Assembly (NCBI GenBank): GCA_021816645.1
Contig: JAKAXF010000001.1
Coordinates: forward strand, 1-26,490
Length of the DNA stretch: 26,490 nt
Direction of reading: 5' to 3'
Source: Microcaldota archaeon
GTDB taxonomy: Archaea; Micrarchaeota; Micrarchaeia; Micrarchaeales; Micrarchaeaceae
The notes beneath the pieces are model-generated. The model searched no databases. It was not told where the DNA came from and saw nothing but the letters and a program-made list of their open reading frames with translations. The translations under genes and the position numbers were made by a program. Shown here in pieces: positions 24,654-26,490 of the stretch. The first letter of the stretch is position 1. Each line of letters starts with the position of its first letter.

Positions 24654-24759
24654 ATTATTTATGGCACTCGAGGGCGTATGGAGAGACTATCTCGAGATAA
24701 ATTCTGTCCGCAGACGGTTTAGCAGTGTCTGATAAGGAGTATGTGCGGTTGAATTGATA

Positions 24760-24767
24760 TTTATATA
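24760..24767 (+). promoter_or_regulatory. TATA box of the GT-C gene at 24788
   Basis: TTTATATA, centred about 24 nt before GTG 24788, marks that GTG as a probable leaderless start. The remaining sequence between the LamG gene and this box holds no gene I can support. Confidence 0.6.
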
Positions 24768-24787
24768 ATGTGTGCTAAATAAAAAGC

Positions 24788-26320
24788 GTGAGACACGGAA
24801 CTCCAAGTGCTTATACAGTGTTTACCGCCATTGCGCTTGCTTCCATACTCGTATTGTCGGCTTTTTTGACCTTCTCGGCTTACATAGGCCCATCTGTAGG
24901 AAACATTGACGATTACTTCTACGTTTACTACGGATACTTATTGGGACACGTCGGTTTATCGTCATTGCCGCAGTTCAACCTAGTAGCAATAAAGTACGCA
25001 CTGATTTATAGTATCGCCCTCTCATTCGAGGCTTTTGGAACCAGCGCGTACGCCGCAGTACTACCGGAATATATGTTTTTTGCAGTCACGATAGTCCTTG
25101 TATGCCTTATAGGATACATACTTTACGGTAGGGTCGCGGGCATTTTAGCGTCGTTTGTATACAGTATAAGCCCTATTGCGATATTGCAAACTACAACTGT
25201 GGGAGATACGGTTCCAGCTGCCATGTTTGTTACCGCTGCTATGCTATTTTATGTACTGTACAAAAAGAGGAATTTGAATGTTTATATGGCCCTATCAGGG
25301 TTCTTTTGCATAATAGGAGCATTGGCTGATATAGAAGCGGTTATAATAACCGTGCCAGTACTTGCACTACTTTTAATCTCTTATTTTGGCGGGGGTAGGG
25401 ACAAGGCGAAGAAAAAAATTGGGCTGCTCGCATTCTTTTGCGGTGCTGCGTTGGGTGTCACACTGCTTTTGATTATGGTGTATGGAATTTTTGGCAATGC
25501 GTCTTATATTGTAGGCCTTTTAGGCACTTACATTGCCCCGATACGGAGTCCGCTTGGGTCGAATTATGTGCTTTCCTACCTATATTGGATGCTGGGTCTC
25601 GGAAACCCTCCGATGCACGCTTTTTACTACCCGATACTGCAAGTTTATCTGCTAGTTATGACACTATCGTCTGTCGCTTTTGCTGTATTACTGAATAAAA
25701 AGGCCGTAGAGATGTCAACGTGGGCTGCGCTGGTTTTTATAATGCTTGTTGCAACAACCACGAACATATTGAATATTCCACATCTCCGGTATATTCTTGT
25801 ATTCATACCTGCGCTTGCGGTACTTATTGGGGGTGGCGCTTCTTTTGCCGTTGCACTGATCCGGAGCAAGTATAAGAAGCACGCGTACATGCGCGCGGGA
25901 TATGCTATTGTTGTTTTTGCGCTAATTTTCGTAATCTCACTGGTTTCATTGTATACCGTACATAACATTAATTCATTTAATATACTGGTAAACTCACCAT
26001 TCATACAAACTGCGAAATGGATAGAACAATTGCATACAGACGTGTACGTTCAGACTGGTGGACTGTTAGGTTACAGCATGGCCGCTGTGCTGTCTGTGGA
26101 CACAGACATGAATGGGGCTATTGAACCATTGTTCAACACCTCGTGCAGTTCGATTGATTCTACAGTAAACAATGGTTCTTATGTTGTACTGGTCGGTTTT
26201 GTTACGGACGGATGTGGGATGCGGCCTATGAACGTGGCAGTGATGCCGGATCTATCTGCTTATCCTTTTGCTAATGCAACCGTCTCGTACTATATGCCAA
26301 AAGTTTACCAGAAGCAATAA
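24788..26320 (+). CDS. GT-C family membrane glycosyltransferase (PMT/ArnT-like)
   Basis: 510 residues, the shortest of the six GT-C proteins here, with a smaller outer C-terminal domain. The first-loop motif is GNIDDYFYVYYG (Asp41-Asp42), and the second acid is Asp140 in TTTVGDTVPAAMF. The overall run of membrane segments matches the other five. The start is GTG 24788, about 24 nt downstream of a good TATA box. Three cysteines in the outer domain (TSCSSID, TDGCGM) could form a disulfide. Expected to use a polyprenyl-phosphate-linked sugar. Downstream, 26321-26490 holds no recognisable gene; a possible next start (ATG 26483, with AAGGGAG 26471-26477 before it) is cut by the window edge. Confidence 0.82.
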   Translation: MRHGTPSAYTVFTAIALASILVLSAFLTFSAYIGPSVGNIDDYFYVYYGYLLGHVGLSSLPQFNLVAIKYALIYSIALSFEAFGTSAYAAVLPEYMFFAVTIVLVCLIGYILYGRVAGILASFVYSISPIAILQTTTVGDTVPAAMFVTAAMLFYVLYKKRNLNVYMALSGFFCIIGALADIEAVIITVPVLALLLISYFGGGRDKAKKKIGLLAFFCGAALGVTLLLIMVYGIFGNASYIVGLLGTYIAPIRSPLGSNYVLSYLYWMLGLGNPPMHAFYYPILQVYLLVMTLSSVAFAVLLNKKAVEMSTWAALVFIMLVATTTNILNIPHLRYILVFIPALAVLIGGGASFAVALIRSKYKKHAYMRAGYAIVVFALIFVISLVSLYTVHNINSFNILVNSPFIQTAKWIEQLHTDVYVQTGGLLGYSMAAVLSVDTDMNGAIEPLFNTSCSSIDSTVNNGSYVVLVGFVTDGCGMRPMNVAVMPDLSAYPFANATVSYYMPKVYQKQ

Positions 26321-26490
26321 TCCTGCGGGGAAATGGATTGCTACTGCTAAAACAGAGAGGGCGCGATTAGAGGAAAGTATATATTCTTTTGTATGGCAAA
26401 ATCTTCAATAGAGGCTCTGTCTGTATAAGGTCTAGTTTACCCGCGCTTCTTAAGATTTTCAGGCTAAACTAAGGGAGCAGATATGAAGAT

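Noticed and set aside
24661..24732. Small plus-strand frame of 23 codons starting at ATG 24661, containing two CTCGAG palindromes
   Set aside because: It lies between the divergent promoters of the LamG and GT-C genes, has no suitable TATA spacing or ribosome binding site, and is too short to judge as coding.
26393..26428. Small plus-strand frame of 11 codons
   Set aside because: Too short and without supporting signals.
26433..26471. Inverted repeat TAGTTTA...TAAACTA with a 25-nt loop near the right edge
   Set aside because: The seven AT-rich pairs with a long loop are weak. It does not fold as a tRNA and is not followed by a T-run, so I do not call it an RNA or terminator.

Overview
The window looks archaeal, most likely from a small-genome DPANN lineage of the Micrarchaeota/ARMAN type (an inference). 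The evidence is the archaeal-type 3' end of a 23S rRNA at the left edge, a KEOPS Cgi121 gene, a stand-alone XPF/ERCC4 nuclease, a class III (pilin-like) signal peptide, and several start codons lying about 24-30 nt downstream of TATA-like boxes, which suggests leaderless mRNAs. Genes are tightly packed. Convergent neighbours overlap or lie only 8-13 nt apart, and no gap between genes exceeds about 170 nt.

Layout. Positions 1-246 hold the 3' end of 23S rRNA, with a T-rich terminator behind it. Positions 356-7027 (minus strand) encode four cell-surface proteins: two small membrane-anchored ones, a 1087-residue pilin-signal protein with low-complexity repeats, a cysteine ladder and two Hint-type domains, and a beta-helix protein with a C-terminal membrane anchor. 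Positions 7127-11884 (plus) form an apparent operon: a GT-C membrane glycosyltransferase, a membrane-anchored PQQ-type beta-propeller, and a second GT-C enzyme. A third GT-C gene (11898-13715) runs convergently. Housekeeping genes follow: cgi121 and an XPF-type nuclease, overlapping by 4 nt at their 3' ends. Then come a polyprenyl-phosphate sugar synthase plus a Wzx-type flippase (15056-17373) and CTP synthase (17382-19001, minus). The right third holds three more GT-C genes (19126, 21355 and 24788), an RNA 2',3'-cyclic phosphodiesterase, an unrecognised soluble protein and a membrane-anchored LamG protein.

Working together. The common theme is surface glycoprotein biogenesis. The GT2 synthase would load sugar onto a polyprenyl phosphate and the flippase would move lipid-linked glycan outward. 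Six different GT-C enzymes would use polyprenyl-phosphate sugars outside the membrane. The anchored beta-helix, propeller, LamG and Hint proteins, all rich in N-X-S/T sites, are plausible substrates or partners. No oligosaccharyltransferase with a WWDYG-type motif is present here, so that step would be encoded elsewhere.

The most unusual object is the double-Hint pilin-signal protein at 1791-5054. It combines a class III signal peptide, Ig-like and InlB-like domains, Thr and T-N-T-A repeats, an eight-cysteine ladder, and two related Hint domains separated by a 16-unit N-G-S-S array. In both Hint domains the residues normally needed for self-cleavage appear to be replaced.
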